Below the pieces are notes generated by a model. That model was not told the origin of the DNA. It made no database searches and worked only from the letters and a program-made list of their open reading frames with translations. From Tiliqua scincoides (Eukaryota; Chordata; Lepidosauria; Squamata; Scincidae): 64,000 nt of DNA. Of this stretch, positions 30,691 to 43,166 are shown piece after piece (position 1 is the stretch's first letter; each line of letters starts with the position of its first letter). Position numbers and translations under genes: made by a program. The stretch spans positions 61,508,856 through 61,572,855 of the forward strand of contig NC_089827.1 of the NCBI RefSeq assembly GCF_035046505.1, in the 5' to 3' direction.

Positions 30691-33236
30691 TTCAGTGCTG
30701 CTCAGGATACACTTTATTTGATATAATCATATTATGTCCCAGTTAGATGAACTGGGCAGAAGTGGAAACAGGACAGGGCTTTATATAGAAAAGAGTGGTA
30801 AGAATGGGTATAGGGTGGTTAACAGTAGAAGACACAGCAAAGGCAAGGTGGTGATGGTTTAAGGAAGATTTTCCTAAAGAAGTGGGATTTGATTCAATTA
30901 TTATAAAGATTATAATAGCAGAAACATTTTCAGGAGAGCTATGGCACGAGGCAATGCCAGAATGAGGTGGATTTTTCAGAATGAATAGCCTTTTGTAACA
31001 GTTGAGGATGTTCAAAGCACTTTGTACATCTTTTCTCATTATAAGAAAACTGCAGTAGTCTAAGAAAGGCAATGGTTTTTGCAGTAACCATCTGAGGATT
31101 TATATACTGCTTCCATGATCCTTAGAAACAGCAGTATTAAACACAAATCTGGATGTTGAAGAACTCATCTTCAAATAGTAATTGAAGTAGCGCATACACA
31201 CACACAGTATCGTTGGGATAATAATAACAAAATACAGTATGTCGATTTGTCCCTTGAGGAGACCAACATTAATTTACTGTGTTTATCTGTGCAGACCACA
31301 CCTGGCTACGCTACCGAATGCAAAGGGGATCAGCAAGACAGTTTTACTGAAACACTGTGAAGATGGTGAAATATCTAGTCCCAGGTCTCTACTATGCACC
31401 AGGCAAAAAATGCCCAATAAAAGCTTACTGTGTCATAGTGAGAGCAAGTTTTTCTCAAAGAGACATAGAAGTGGGAGCCTGAATCACAGACCCTCAGCAC
31501 AAGACCTTCCAGCTCCAACTGAGACGATATTCTTCCATGCTTAGAAACTGATGCAATGTCTGTTGGGAATGGACAACTGATAAGCCAAGGCTGCTTCCAT
31601 CAAAAGCTTTATCCAGGTGGAGAACTATCAATTATATCCTCATAGATCACAGCTCCAGCAATTTGCATGTGGTACTGGAAAAGTGCAGAGAAGTATTTTT
31701 CAGCGCAAAGCAACTGTGCCTCACACAGGCTTGGAGCACAGGATACAAATCTACAGGAACATCACAGGACTTGTGTGCCTGATAAAAACTAAACCAAAAC
31801 ATGAACTGGTTTGTTTGATTTTTTTTTATTGTTGGTACATTTCATAGTGGAAAAAAATCCATCATCTCACTTCCTATTACAATTGTGGTCATGAAGAAGG
31901 AGAGATTTGACTTGGGTTTCTCAATATGGAATCTCACAACTTATTTATATACCACTTTTCAACAAAAAGTGGTTCACAAAGTGGTTTACAAAGCAAAATA
32001 AATCAATAAGTGGTTCCCTGCCCCCAAAGAGCTCACAGTCACAGAATGCAAAAAATTTGTGTAAAATGCCACTGCAGGCACATGATAGGGTCAGTAGTAT
32101 AAAAAATTTAGACTAAGTGTGATCCACTCCCAGTTCATGAATTGGCAAAGCAAGATGAATAATGTACATAAACAACTGAGGAAGCACAGTTATGTTCTGC
32201 AGTGAGCTAACAGAACATAAGTTTTTGCTCAGTTTGTATTGTATCCAAGTACAGTAGTATTGCAAGCAAATGAATTATAACTTGGCAGCTTCTCACTGGA
32301 GTCTCTCTTTGAAACCATTTTGCTGATTTTCAGGAATACTACATGATGTCCAGGGAGACTGAAATGCTACCATGCTGATTTCTGAGTATTTCTATTTTTT
32401 ATATCTGGTTTGTATCCATTTATTATCTGAGACAGTTTTGGCCTTCATGGTAGAATATGAGCAGATGAACACACCTGATGAAGAAGCTACTGTTAGTTGG
32501 ATCAAGGGCAGCTTGACCTGGAACACTCCTTGATGCCGCCAGGGGTTCATTGCTGCAGCAGCCTCTGAACTAGTTTAAAAAAGATCCCTTATCATGCTCC
32601 TGGCACAATGTCTCCAATTGCAGAAGAGTGGGATTTTGGGTTTTATTTAAAGGAACCAAGCAAATGAAAGAGCTCCTTCGTTTACACAGTCCCTGTAAAT
32701 CAAACTGAGAGTCCCATACTTCCATGTTGGAAGAAACTGTGTGAGGAACACAGTAAGGAGACAGGTGATCAACTTTCCACTTTCTGTTAGCTGCCAGAAA
32801 GCAAATCAATGCAGTTTGCATCCATGGCAGGCTGGAGGGAGGCAGTGGCAGCAGCAGGCTGCGGTGAAGGGCACCCCAAATCCGCTGTCCTCTTGCCACT
32901 CTGCAGTCTGTTGCTGATGCAACCCACATCACATAGCCTCGTGGATGGGCCACCACTGAGTTGAGTAGATTTGGGGATACAATTCACTTTGTGTATATCA
33001 TTCCTATCCCTTCAGTCTGTATCTGCCAGTTAAGGGAAGCACCTTTTGCATTTGGCAAAGTGAGCCCTAGTTCATGAAAGTATTTGACACAATACATTTA
33101 TTAATCTTGAACAGGGCCGCACAAATCTAGGCCCTGGGGCCAGATCCAGCGTTCACATGAATCTGTCCACCCACTGAGACCTTTCATTTCCACTGGGGCA
33201 CTGCACAATGTCTTCCTCTTTCAGAGGACAGGGATG
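30691..33236. other. Intergenic DNA between AGBL3 and TMEM140
   Basis: Mostly unrecognised. It contains a short (CA)n at 31196-31206 and one copy of the unassigned repeat (31925-32045). No splice-bounded coding was found. Confidence 0.4.
31925..32045 (+). repeat. Interspersed repeat, unassigned family (copy 6)
   Basis: ataccacttttcaacaaaaa, then gttcacaaagtggtttacaa, agcaaaataaatcaataag and gttccctgcccccaaagagc: the best preserved start block of the family. Confidence 0.65.
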
Positions 33237-33244
33237 CTCTGGGC

Positions 33245-33598
33245 CAGTGTTTCTCAAACTGTGGGTGGGACACACTGGGTGGGTCGCAAGCCTATTTCAC
33301 ATGGGTCCCCATTCCAATATTTTATTTTGAATATATTAGACTTGATGCTACCTTGGGATGTGACTGCATTTGGGGAAATGTTACAGACCTGTACTTTAAA
33401 CAAGCTACTATGTATATTAACAATGATAATAAATGGCACTTACTCCTGGATAATTGTGGGTAGGATTGCAGCCTAGGATTATTAAAAAATTTTCCTGCTT
33501 GATGATGTCACTTCCAGTCATGACATCACTTCTGGTGGATCCTGACAGATTCTCATTCTAAAAAGTGGGTCCCTGTGCTAAATGTGTGAGAACCACTG
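33245..33598. mobile_element. hAT MITE, 354 bp, TSD CTCTGGGC
   Basis: The ends CAGTGTTTCTCAAACTGTGG and GTGTGAGAACCACTG are flanked by exact CTCTGGGC at 33237-33244 and 33599-33606. It is a sister in reverse orientation to 13856-14216. The middle (33435-33475) contains half of the short TACTCAGAAGTAAGTC repeat. Confidence 0.9.
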
Positions 33599-33606
33599 CT
33601 CTGGGC

Positions 33607-35625
33607 AGTTGCCTCTGCCTGGACTTCCAGGATGCTGGGCAGACAACGTGATTGCCCAGAGTGTCCCTGTCCTCCGAAAGAGGAGAACGCCGCATGGCGC
33701 CCCAGCAGAACACTCTGATGCGTCCAGACAGGAACAGCATTCCAGGTGCACAGTGGGCACAAGTTTGAGCACTGCTGATCTTGAAGATAGCACCAGATTA
33801 TTGGTTATTTTTGTTTTAAATTTGTGGGCTGTCAGTTTACAGAAAAGTTAGTGGAAAACAGAAAGTGTTATAGGTTCACAAGTGATGCAGAGAAAGCAAG
33901 TAAGCAAATATGTAGGATCATTCATTAAAAATATTAGCAAATATTATAAACTTTCTCAAAATTGAGTTTTCTTAAAAAAGCTGTAGGAGATCTAAGATGG
34001 AGTAGTTCTCTACACAGTGAATTGTGTTGGATTCCTAGCCAGAGATTGTTGCTTATGTGTGTGTGTTAGCTATTACTGTAGTAATAGATATGTGGAAGAT
34101 CTATACATGACAAGTGGCCATGACAACCAGAAGCGCATCCATAATCATAAACTTCTGTCTACCAGCTGTTGATGACATGACAGAGCACAGAATGAAAGAA
34201 TTTAAGGATCTTGAGTAATTCAATAATCTGACATGAAGTGGCACTAGATGACCTGTCACTGCTATAGCTCCCTGACACAATGTGAAATTCATGATTAGAA
34301 AAGTTAAGAAGGAAAAACCCTGTTCCCACCTCCATCTAACAGCTTATAACAACCCTGTAAGGTAAGTAACTATTAGTATCTCCATATTGTGACAGGAAAA
34401 CTGAGGCCCCAATTTCATCTTTCCCCCCTCCCCCCCGCCAATGCAGTTGTGCCATAGCGCAGGCTGCATCCTGTGGGGGCCTGTCCCAGAGTTCTCTGAG
34501 TAAGGGAACATTTGTTCCCTGACCTGGGAGTAAGCCTGTGGCACCAGGATGGGTCTACTTTGACCTGTGGCCTGTGGCGTTGCTATGGGTGTACAGGCTG
34601 CACTGGGTAACGCATGCAAAGGGTGACACTACTACTTGCCAAAAAAAATTTTAATCCTGGTATTTGAATAATACAATCTTGTTATATATCTGGCAAGTTA
34701 GGCAAGTTCTGGTGATGTAAGGGCTGCATAATATTGGACTGTGAGGAGAAGCTTGCCTAAGGCTGTCCAGGCAGTGGTGAAATTCACACCAGGTATTGTG
34801 GATGCACAAGCAAATCCACATATGGGTCATCATTCTTTTTTGGATTCAGATCAGAGGCTTTTTGAAACTTGACCACATTGGTGGTAGTAACGGTAGGTGA
34901 ACCTGTACTGCTAGCTAGAACAGAGATTGTAAGGAGTCATGCAAAAGTCTCAAAGCAATGAAACTGAAAAATAAATCAGGTACAACCTGATGAACATTTG
35001 AAAGAGACGTTTCCCCTCCCCTGACATAACATTTGTTCTCAATTCAGTAACCAATGAAAGCTTCAGAACATTACAACATTGTCTCCATTATGTGATCTGG
35101 GCCTGGTAGCAATTTGTCCAGTTAGCTTAGCAGGGATTGCATAACATTGGCTCCTGGCCAACTGTTTATATAGAAGCAGCCTCAATCTGCCTGCCTGCTT
35201 GCAGTTTCCTGTGGCTTCCAGCTGGCAACTTGGAGGTAAAAAGAGCCCTGGGACAACACCAGAGTGCCATCCTTTTCCAACCCATACTTTTCTAAACATG
35301 TTCCTGTGTACAGTGACGCTTATATTTCTCTGCTATGAGTATGTCCCTGGGGTAGGGTTTACATTTAATCTAGCAGAGCTCTTCCTGCCACCCTAAACAA
35401 TTCACCAAGCCATGCATTCCAATTGCTACCATCTCTTTGCTGGGGGGGGGGGGGAAGAGATGCACCAGCGGAACCCCTGCTGTTCAAACACAGCAGTTCA
35501 CTGGGGCAGGGAGGGTATTTTGGGGTAACCTTCAGAGGATCTCTCATTAGCTACCTTGCTACTACCTTGCTACTAGTGGTGGTAGGCTGAAATGCTATGC
35601 ACACTTTTGAGAGTAAACTCCATTG
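33607..35625. other. Intergenic DNA, largely unrecognised
   Basis: A degraded Harbinger-type MITE may lie at about 34410-34600 (gtaagggaacatttgttccc near 34501). A poly-G run is at 35442-35453. No coding was recognised. Confidence 0.35.
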
Positions 35626-35630
35626 AAGAC

Positions 35631-36474
35631 AACATAAGAGCCCTGCTGGATCAGATCAAAGGCCCATCTAGTCCAGCTTCCTGTATCTCATAGTGCCCCC
35701 GGGAGCCCTTCCTTGCACCTGGCATTCTGAGGTAGCCTCCTTCTAAAACCAGGAAGTTTGCACATGCCCATCATGGCTTTTAACTTGTGATGGACTTTTC
35801 CTCCAGAAAGTTGTCCAGTCTTCTTTTAAAGGCATCCAGGCCAGATGCCATCACCACACCCTGTGGCAAGGAGTTCCACAGACTCATTACAGGCTGGGTT
35901 ATGCTTGTGTCTTACTATCGGTGCACCACTGAGAGTGTCCTAACCTATGATATCTTGGTGTGGTAAGGAAATTGCCCTGCAGGGGACAAAAAAGCTCTGC
36001 AGAGAATTATTAAGATCGCGCAGCACATCATCAACCAGCTTTGGAGGACATCTATACATCTCGCTATCTGCAGAAGTCACACAGTATTCTGAGAGACCCC
36101 TTCCATCCGGCTCATAAGTTCTTTGAACTGTTGCCTTCGGGTAGACGATACAGAACTATTAGAGCAGCACCACACAATTCCTGAACAGTTTTTATCCCAC
36201 AGCCATAATTATGTTGAATAAGGCGATATAGTTGTTACCATGCTCCTGGGCATTATGGTCTGTTATACTGTTTTTATATTATGATGCATGTTGTATAGAA
36301 TGAGTGGGTGAGTGTGTAGAGTGTGATTGTTGGAACTGTAGTGTATATTTATGCTTGTATCTCAAAGGTGCATAAATTTCATTGTGCTGTAGCACAATGA
36401 CAATAAAGTTACTACTACTACTACTAAATATTTTCTTTTGTGTGTCTTAACTCTCCCAGCACTCAATTTTAGTA
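35631..36474 (-). mobile_element. CR1 LINE 3' fragment, split by an L2-type LINE
   Basis: 35631-35900 (cataagagccctgctggatc to cagactcattacaggctggg) and 36426-36474 (aaatattttcttttgtgtgt) are consecutive parts of the same reverse CR1 text as at 19645-20000. Confidence 0.82.
35901..36425 (+). mobile_element. L2-type LINE 3' end inserted in the CR1 fragment
   Basis: Plus-strand remains of the C-terminal region of an L2-group reverse transcriptase ORF: KALQRIIKIAQHII, then a run like SSLNCCLRVDD (LLPSGRR-type block). The 3' end is attgtgctgtagcacaatga then caataaag and a (TAC)n tail at 36411-36425, the classic L2 form. Confidence 0.75.
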
Positions 36475-36559
36475 GCGCTTACTGCTTTAGTGGGAGACAC
36501 TGCTGAGAGTAGACAAGCTTAGGGCTGTAGGCGTAGCTGCCTTGCTAAGGGTGGTAGTT

Positions 36560-36892
36560 ACTAAAGAGGTGGAACAGAAGGTGCGAAGGGGAAAAGTTGG
36601 CCCAGGGGGAAGTGAGCGATGCAAGGGAGGCGCAATCACGCCTGCTGGGAAGGAGAGAGATCAGATTCCTCCCGGAGGAGGCGGAGAGGCGCGGGGAGCA
36701 TCGGCAGATCAGCTGCGGTCACGTAACGCTGTAAACAGGACTCTCAAACCGAAATCGAAAGGGAATCCGCCCAGCCTGGGAGGCACATGACCAGCCAGCC
36801 AGCCCTGCTTTTAGATGGACTGACCTGGCAAGCAGCGCCTAGATCGCTCCGCTGCTTTGTCCAAGAGCCCTGGGTGGGAGGCCAGGCTGCAA
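36560..36892 (+). promoter_or_regulatory. TMEM140: GC-rich, CpG-dense start region and likely TMEM140 5' non-coding exon
   Basis: About 330 bases are clearly richer in CG dinucleotides than the flanks (for example near 36597-36730). They end in a strong donor, aagtaagt, with GT at 36893. The next convincing + strand acceptor joined to a coding start is 42526-42527, before the TMEM140 exon. The start point inside this stretch is not visible. It could instead be a promoter of an unannotated non-coding transcript. Confidence 0.45.
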
Positions 36893-36964
36893 GTAAGTAC
36901 ACGGTCTTCCTATTTAGCATCCCCCCCTTGCCTGTTGACACGGTGCTGGTTTTCTGGGTGACTT

Positions 36965-37140
36965 GCAGCCTCAGTCTAGCTATGTCTACTCAGAAGTAAG
37001 TCCCCTGATAATCAATGGGGCTTCCGCCCAGGAAAGTGTGGCTAGGATTGCAGCCTTAGGGTGCAAGACTCTGCAACGCTTTCCTGGGAGTAAGTTCCAT
37101 TGACTAGACTGAGACTTACTTCTGAGTAGATCTGCCTAGG
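36965..37140. repeat. Two short repeats of the TACTCAGAAGTAAGTC family, head to head
   Basis: 36978-37056 (gtctactcagaagtaagtcc to ggattgcagcc) is followed by a reverse-oriented piece, 37060-37130 (tcctgggagtaagttccatt to gacttacttctgagtag). A third piece is near 37450-37510. Confidence 0.55.
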
Positions 37141-37687
37141 CTTGGGCTGTTCGACATCCCCTGAATGGAATGGGGAGCGCTTCAGAGCATTGTTTTTTTT
37201 GCACTCTGGGGGAGGTGCTCTTTGCAGTTGGGGTCTCCTGAGGTTTCTCTCCTCTGTCTCTTCTTCCCCCACCCTTGTATAGGATTCCTCCCCCCCCCCC
37301 AATTTTGGAAAGGAGGGGCTGTTTTTGTTCTCGCTGTGTTGGGTCAGGGATCAGAAAACGCAGGCTAGACAAGGGAATGTGAGAGCCAAAGAGATACAAA
37401 CAAGCCCCATGATTGCAACGTGCATCCCATTTGGGGATACAGTCCAAGTCTAGGCAGGCTTACTCAGAAACAAGCCTTGGTCTATTCAGTGGCGCTTACT
37501 CCCAGGAAAGCATCAAATCCCCTTCAGATAGGGATAGACTCCATATGTATTCTGTGGTGGGATCTTTCAAGCCCCCCCCCTTGCATTATATTTCCTTCCC
37601 CCTGGATCACTTTGTGCTTTTCCTTGTGCAGTGGAACGCTCATGCATGCTCACCTGGGCACCTCTGGGATGCCACTGTGTTCACTGG

Positions 37688-37845
37688 GGGCTCAGTCCTG
37701 TCCAACTTTCCAGCCCTGGTGTAGTTGTGCCAATGGGTTGTGCATCTGTTAATGGGAGGGTAGTTATGGAGGCCTCCACAAGGTAAGGAAACATTGGTGC
37801 CCTTGCTGCTGCATCAGTGCTGGAAAGTTGGGTAGGACTGGGCCC
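37688..37845. mobile_element. MITE, Harbinger-like, 158 bp
   Basis: The ends GGGCTCAGTCCTGTCCAACT and its near-complement (agttgggtaggactgggccc). A target duplication is not evident. The family is as at 5530-5708. Confidence 0.7.
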
Positions 37846-39066
37846 TAAGACTTCCCAGGCTTGCAGCCACCTCTTGCCAAACCCACCCCTTTGTTTTCTC
37901 TCCTGTGCCTCTTTCTAGCCCTAAATTTTGCCTGTACCTCCTTATTGTTCTTCTACCCCCTTCCCCCATCCTGCTCTCTTGCTCTTATCTGCCATTATCT
38001 TCTCATCCTTTCTTACCCCTCCTCCTTCTTTCCTAATCTGTTTTTCTTTACTTCTGCTCTTAACTTTACCGGGGACTCTGGTTTGCCTTAATCAGTGCTA
38101 GAGACAGAACCAAATAAATTCAGCCTCTTGTCTTTTCAGAGGCAGAGCAGCTTCTCAGCCCTTGGGATCTTTTTGCACCCCATACCTGTGTGTGTCTGGC
38201 CTACTTGAGTCTGCTTGAAACCACCACCATCCTGCAAACCCCAGGCCTCAGCTTTGTGTGACCAAAGGCTTCCTTTTCTCTTCCCTTCACCCTGTTTTGT
38301 TTTGTTTGATTCATGTATTGCTTAACATCCTGCCTGATGGAAATGCTTGCTCACCACTTTCTCCTGGGGACACTCACAAGCTTTTATTAAACTCTTTATT
38401 AAAAAAAACAACTGTTCACCAGAGGCTTCTGGCTCTGAAAATTGAGAGCTGTCTGATGAATATTTTTGATAGGTGTATATTGCCCAGGATTGAATCCTTC
38501 TAAGGGCCAAATAAGAGTGGATGGATCTTCTGGAGACTTTTTTTAAAAGTGAAAAACATCTAGGGGGAGGGGGAAAGGATTGAGTTGTGCCTGCGGAAAG
38601 GGAGTTTAACCCTTTCCATGATGCCATTTGCCAAGTCTACCTCTTCTGCAGCAACCAGTGGGCTTGTCCCCTGCAGTAATGCTTAGGCTCCCTTCTGGGA
38701 GCAAGCCCAATTGGTGGGGGGAGGAAAATATGCCTGCATCAGACTTACTCCCCATTCCCCCCCCCCAATCAGACTTGCTCTCAAATTGTAGCCCCTGTAT
38801 CATCACAGGAGCTGCCTCTTGGGCCCAGTAGCTCCTCTGTCACCATTCCAGGCTGGGACTGGGAGGCACTACTTCTGGCAGCCCTGTAAGTCAGAGAGTG
38901 GGATGAAGAGAGACAGGAAATTGGGAAAAGGAGGACAGTGAGAACACCACACCTTGGAACTCTTTTGGCATATGAGGCTTTGAACTGGGTTGAGCATGTA
39001 ACTCTTAAGGGTGTAACGTGTACTGTATGTGGCAACTGGCAGATCACAGCTTGCAGTAGCATTGTG
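37846..39066. other. Intron or intergenic DNA, pyrimidine-rich, nothing recognised
   Basis: Strong CT bias at 37900-38060. No repeat or gene recognised. If the TMEM140 5' exon call is right, this is its intron. Confidence 0.4.
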
Positions 39067-39074
39067 CTTTAGGT

Positions 39075-39383
39075 CAGGGGTGTCAAACTTGTTTCATACA
39101 AAGAGATGAAGTTAGCATTCATGGTGCCTGCTGAGGGCTGGAAGTGACATCTTTAAGCAGGAAGTGACATCATAAGCAGATGACGGTTGGAAGTAAACAC
39201 TTCTTTCTCACACAGAAATTCATTAGCTACAAATAACAGAAGAGAAAATGTGCAAACCTTGTTCATATTTTCAAGATAACGTGAGAGCCCAATCATCACA
39301 CTAGGAGATGATTATAACAGAGGCCAGATAAATTCCTTCCAGGGGCCACATTTGGCCCACAGGCCTTATGTTTGACACACCTG
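39075..39383. mobile_element. hAT MITE (CAGGGGTGTCAAAC), 309 bp, TSD CTTTAGGT
   Basis: The ends CAGGGGTGTCAAACTTG and ATGTTTGACACACCTG are flanked by exact CTTTAGGT at 39067-39074 and 39384-39391. No transposase. Confidence 0.88.
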
Positions 39384-39391
39384 CTTTAGGT

Positions 39392-40974
39392 GAAGACTAG
39401 CTCTGTCCCCTCATTGATCTTGGGGTTCTGAGCCTCTGGAGACCAGACAGTCCTGTCCTGCAGGTATGCAGGACCTAAGCTGTTACACTTAGCAGATGAA
39501 TAGGGAAACCCAGCAACAGATACAATGCCTATAACTAGATAACTAGGGTTACCAGTTACAAAGTGGGACACAGTGCCTGTACCTTTAATCATTGTATAGA
39601 AGAGGGAATTTTGTCATGTGCAGCTTTTTAAACCCTTCTGTGTTGAGCTGCACCTGCCAAAATTCCCTCTTCTATACAATGTTTAAAGGTATAGGCACTC
39701 TGTCCCACTTTGTATCTGGTAACCCTTTCAGCCCTCAGTTCAGTTGCAATGAAACATCTTTCACCTGTGTGATCCTTAGAACTTCTCTTGCCATCCTATA
39801 GTGCATCATTCTGGAAGCTGAAATGATGCAAGAATGGTATGATAAAATTAGATGCGCAAGCCTGTGGTCTCTGTGATCAACCCCCATTTTTATAATATGT
39901 GTACTGAAATCTTGTTTTCCCAGATTCCACAGATTTGTACCCATCTTTGGATGTGCTGAACAGTACTTGTCATGTGCAAAACCATGTGAATATAAACACC
40001 CGGCACACATTTTGATCAGGCTGTTGTGGGTTGCACGGAACTTGTTGCTGAGTAGTAGGTAAGTGTCCTTTCCCTACCCTGCACAGACACTGTACCACCC
40101 TTGGGATAGTCTTCTTTGATCTTGTAATTTTTCAAAGATATGGCTGTATAAACTACTCCAGTTTATGGTATTGATGATAGAGTATCTGCCAATCAAATGG
40201 TATTTATTCATTTATCCAAATATTGTATGCCACTTTTCTGCCTTTGAAAGGTTTCTGGTGGTGGCGTACCACACTTTTATTTGTATTCTTTGATATATTT
40301 TTTTAAACAGACCCACCTTAAATTCATATGGGAAAAGACTGTGCTTTAAATATCCTGGTCCCGGGCCATTATAACCAACAATTTGAATTGAGCCCAGAAA
40401 CAGACTAGTTGCCAAATAGGATGGTACAAAATAAAGGTGATATGATGATCTGGCAATTTGCATTATAGTATAAGCTCATAACTATCATGGTAACTGAAAC
40501 CAGTACAAACCCTACCAATAGGCAAGGAAAATGCCATTTTACTGTTACAACCGTTACTCAGGTTGTCTGATTTTGGGTGCATTAAAGGGCATCAACTTGC
40601 TAGATACTTCATTATTCTATTTTTTACTACAGGGTGCGGCACCATCATAGATTTTTCTATATCAGGCACCAGTATGACTTGGACTGGCCCAAGCTATAGC
40701 TGACAAAACTTTCTTAGTGTATGAATATGTTCCCCATCTTAGTGATGGAAACTTATCAGGCAATAGATCCATCACTTGATCAGTATCATCTCGTTTCTCA
40801 ATTTAACACTGTTAAATTGACTCAAAGAGAGATCAGTTTCAGGCTTCCTGACATTACTAGGCTGTAGCTTCCCCAGCCTCTGTAAAAGACTATCTAGGGA
40901 GAGAGACCTATTGAGATGATTTAGATTATTTAAAGACAAGTATTCGCTAGACCTAATATGCCTGTTCCCCAGCT
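39392..40974. other. Unrecognised DNA with one inverted segment
   Basis: ggtaccagttacaaag (about 39546-39600) and its near-complement at 39661-39725 form an imperfect inverted repeat of about 60 bp each (gggaattttgtcatgtgcag-side against tgccaaaattccctcttcta). A repeat fragment (gaattgagcccagaaacaga) lies at 40386. Confidence 0.45.
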
Positions 40975-41153
40975 CAGTGGTTCCCAAGCTGTGAGCCATG
41001 ATTCCCTGAGGAGCTGCAGAAACCAGCCAAGGGAGCCATGGAATCCTCGCAAGAAAACTACTGGCCTATACAATGTATAGAATTATAGCCCTAATGGGGA
41101 GCCGGAGCCAGTAGGTCAAGAGAGCCGTCAATTGAAAAATTTGGGAAGCAGTG
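40975..41153. mobile_element. hAT-like MITE, 179 bp
   Basis: The ends CAGTGGTTCCCAAGC and TTTGGGAAGCAGTG are inverted. It is the same family as 16149-16320. The flanks are only partly alike. Confidence 0.65.
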
Positions 41154-42044
41154 TCCCCGCTATTGTTCATCTAAGCTCAGACCAAGTTGTGTCAGCACAA
41201 CAATTAACTCTTGATTTTCCTCAACAGTGAAGGCTGATGTTGGGTCTGTGTGAAATTAAAACAAATAATTGGATGCTGTCTGCCTAAAAGAAGGAGGCAG
41301 TGGTGCCAAGAGATAAATAGATATTGAGGCCCCCTGTAAAGCAATATCTGAACCGCAGCAAGGGAAACTAGTATTGACAGATACAGATTTGATCACAAGG
41401 ATATTCTCATGAGTCATGCTGGTGTTTATGCATCCAAAGATGCCACTCAGGCTTGTAAGTGAAAGTGAAAGTAGTCTTATAAACTTTCGTTACATGTTTA
41501 ATTTACAGGAAATAAGTCTCAGTGAGTCACTTGTTGTTTCCCTAGTAGTCATTCTATTTCTGATCATTGTGTTTAACCTAGGGAAAGCATGTTTTATTTA
41601 ATGTCTGAGTACCTGCACAGTAGCGGTTTTTGTTTATACAGCTTTCCACCCCTGCAAGGTGATCCAAGAATAGTTAAAAACTGAACCTCTCGGTTTACTG
41701 CATCAGAGTGTATTGTTTCTTATAATAGCCAGGCATAACAATGCAAAGAACATAGTAGATAACTTATTCTTAGTGGTTGGATGGCCACAAGAGATTTTTT
41801 GAGGCGGGGTGAAATGGGACAACATGACATTAAATGTCCTTCCCAACTCTCTGCTGTTGCTGTCCTCTCAGGGCCTAACCTGAGCAAAGGGAAAATGGTT
41901 CCCTACTGCAACCCCCCCACACACACACACACAGAGGAAATGCGCTGTGAGGCAGCCTGAGCCCTGGATGTAGATGTCACTAGTATTGGAGTTTCTCCTG
42001 GTACATACCAGAAGGCTCATTTCCTGTTGCTAAAGCATCTAAGA

Positions 42045-42330
42045 CAGTGTTTCCCAAACTGTGAGTCATGACCCAATTTTTGGTGGGCTGTGGGCCCACT
42101 ACAGCCAGAAGCAGCTTCCGAGTCATGCCGGTCCATGATCTGCATCATTGGCCGCATCACACCTCAGAAGGCCTTGAGAAAGCTGCCTGCAAGGCAGTTG
42201 GGGACATGATGCAGTGCAACCCTGCCAGTGATGTGGGCCAAAAGTGGCTTGTGCCCCGTATTGCCTTGCAGCTTCCTATTCACAGTGGGCCTGGGACCTA
42301 CTACGGATGCTGAAGTGGGTCATGAAGGTA
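42045..42330. mobile_element. hAT-like MITE fragment
   Basis: Starts CAGTGTTTCCCAAACTGTGA and contains catgacccaatttttggtgg. The opposite end is not clear. It lies just before the TMEM140 coding exon. Confidence 0.5.
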
Positions 42331-42566
42331 AGAAGACCTGCCGATCTAAGAGGGGCTGAGATAATCTCAGTCCATGTTCACTTCTCCTCAACTCTCTGGT
42401 ACTTACAGAGCCTGCAGTGAACCCAGGAGATGGCATTGCAGTCTCCTAAGTAGAACTGTGCAACCTCTGTTTTCTGATATACATGAGACTGATTTTGTGT
42501 GGGGTGTGTGTTGTTTTTTTAAACCAGGTATTCAAGAGGAGAATGCAGCTGAAATTCCCAAGAATC

Positions 42567-43166
42567 ATGGCTAAGCCCAGCGCAGGGCTACAGTGGCAGA
42601 GCTGCAGGCCATGCCTCTGGCTCCTGAGTCATCTCTCTCTGCCTGCTGGGTATATTGGTCTCCTGTTTTATGCTCTTGTCTGGGAAGCTGGGAATATTGT
42701 CAGCCTTCCCACCAAACAAATTGGCTTCTATAACTTTTGCCTATGGAACCAGAAAGCTGAAGAACTGGATTGCCTCCCCTTCAAGGACTTGGAGAAACTC
42801 GGTATTAGCAAGGTTGCTCTGGTGTTGTCAAGGGTCTGTGTGTATTCCACACCAGTCTTGTGCCTCTTTGTTGCCACTACTGTCCTGCAGGCCCTCTGGT
42901 TTAAAGACAAAGATGGGTGGAAACTGGTCCGTAATCTGTTGGTTGTTGTTACTGTGATCTTGCCTGTTGGGCTTGCTTTATTTTCCCTCCAGACTCGGAG
43001 GTGGATTCACGTGTCTGAACTTGGTGAGGTTTTTGCAGCCCTAGCTGGGGCTCAGGTTTTGCTGTTACTTCATGAGATCATTACTGCCATGTACCTTGCA
43101 CAGTTCAAAGATACCCTTTCCCCTGAAGAACTCTTCCCCCCGAAGGGGCCTCTTAGGAGTGTATGA
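42567..43166 (+). CDS. TMEM140: TMEM140, transmembrane protein 140, complete single coding exon
   Basis: A 199-residue protein. Hydrophobic segments lie at about residues 18-42 (LSLPAGYIGLLFYALVWEAG), 92-112, 122-142 and 155-178, consistent with four membrane spans. The motif ALVWEAGN, then QIGFYNFCLWN, is what identifies TMEM140. Human TMEM140 is about 185 residues, begins MAGP and is interferon-responsive; its function is poorly known. I chose ATG 42567 (MAKPSAG) because it matches that N-terminus; an in-frame ATG at 42543 would add eight residues. The exon starts at 42528 after ttttaaaccag. The stop is TGA 43164-43166. It converges with CYREN to the right. Confidence 0.9.
   Translation: MAKPSAGLQWQSCRPCLWLLSHLSLPAGYIGLLFYALVWEAGNIVSLPTKQIGFYNFCLWNQKAEELDCLPFKDLEKLGISKVALVLSRVCVYSTPVLCLFVATTVLQALWFKDKDGWKLVRNLLVVVTVILPVGLALFSLQTRRWIHVSELGEVFAALAGAQVLLLLHEIITAMYLAQFKDTLSPEELFPPKGPLRSV

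Noticed and set aside
31190-31206. CRISPR-like or satellite repeats
   Set aside because: Only simple short runs are present here and at 17381-17401, 30665-30686, 45972-46012 and 57285-57307.
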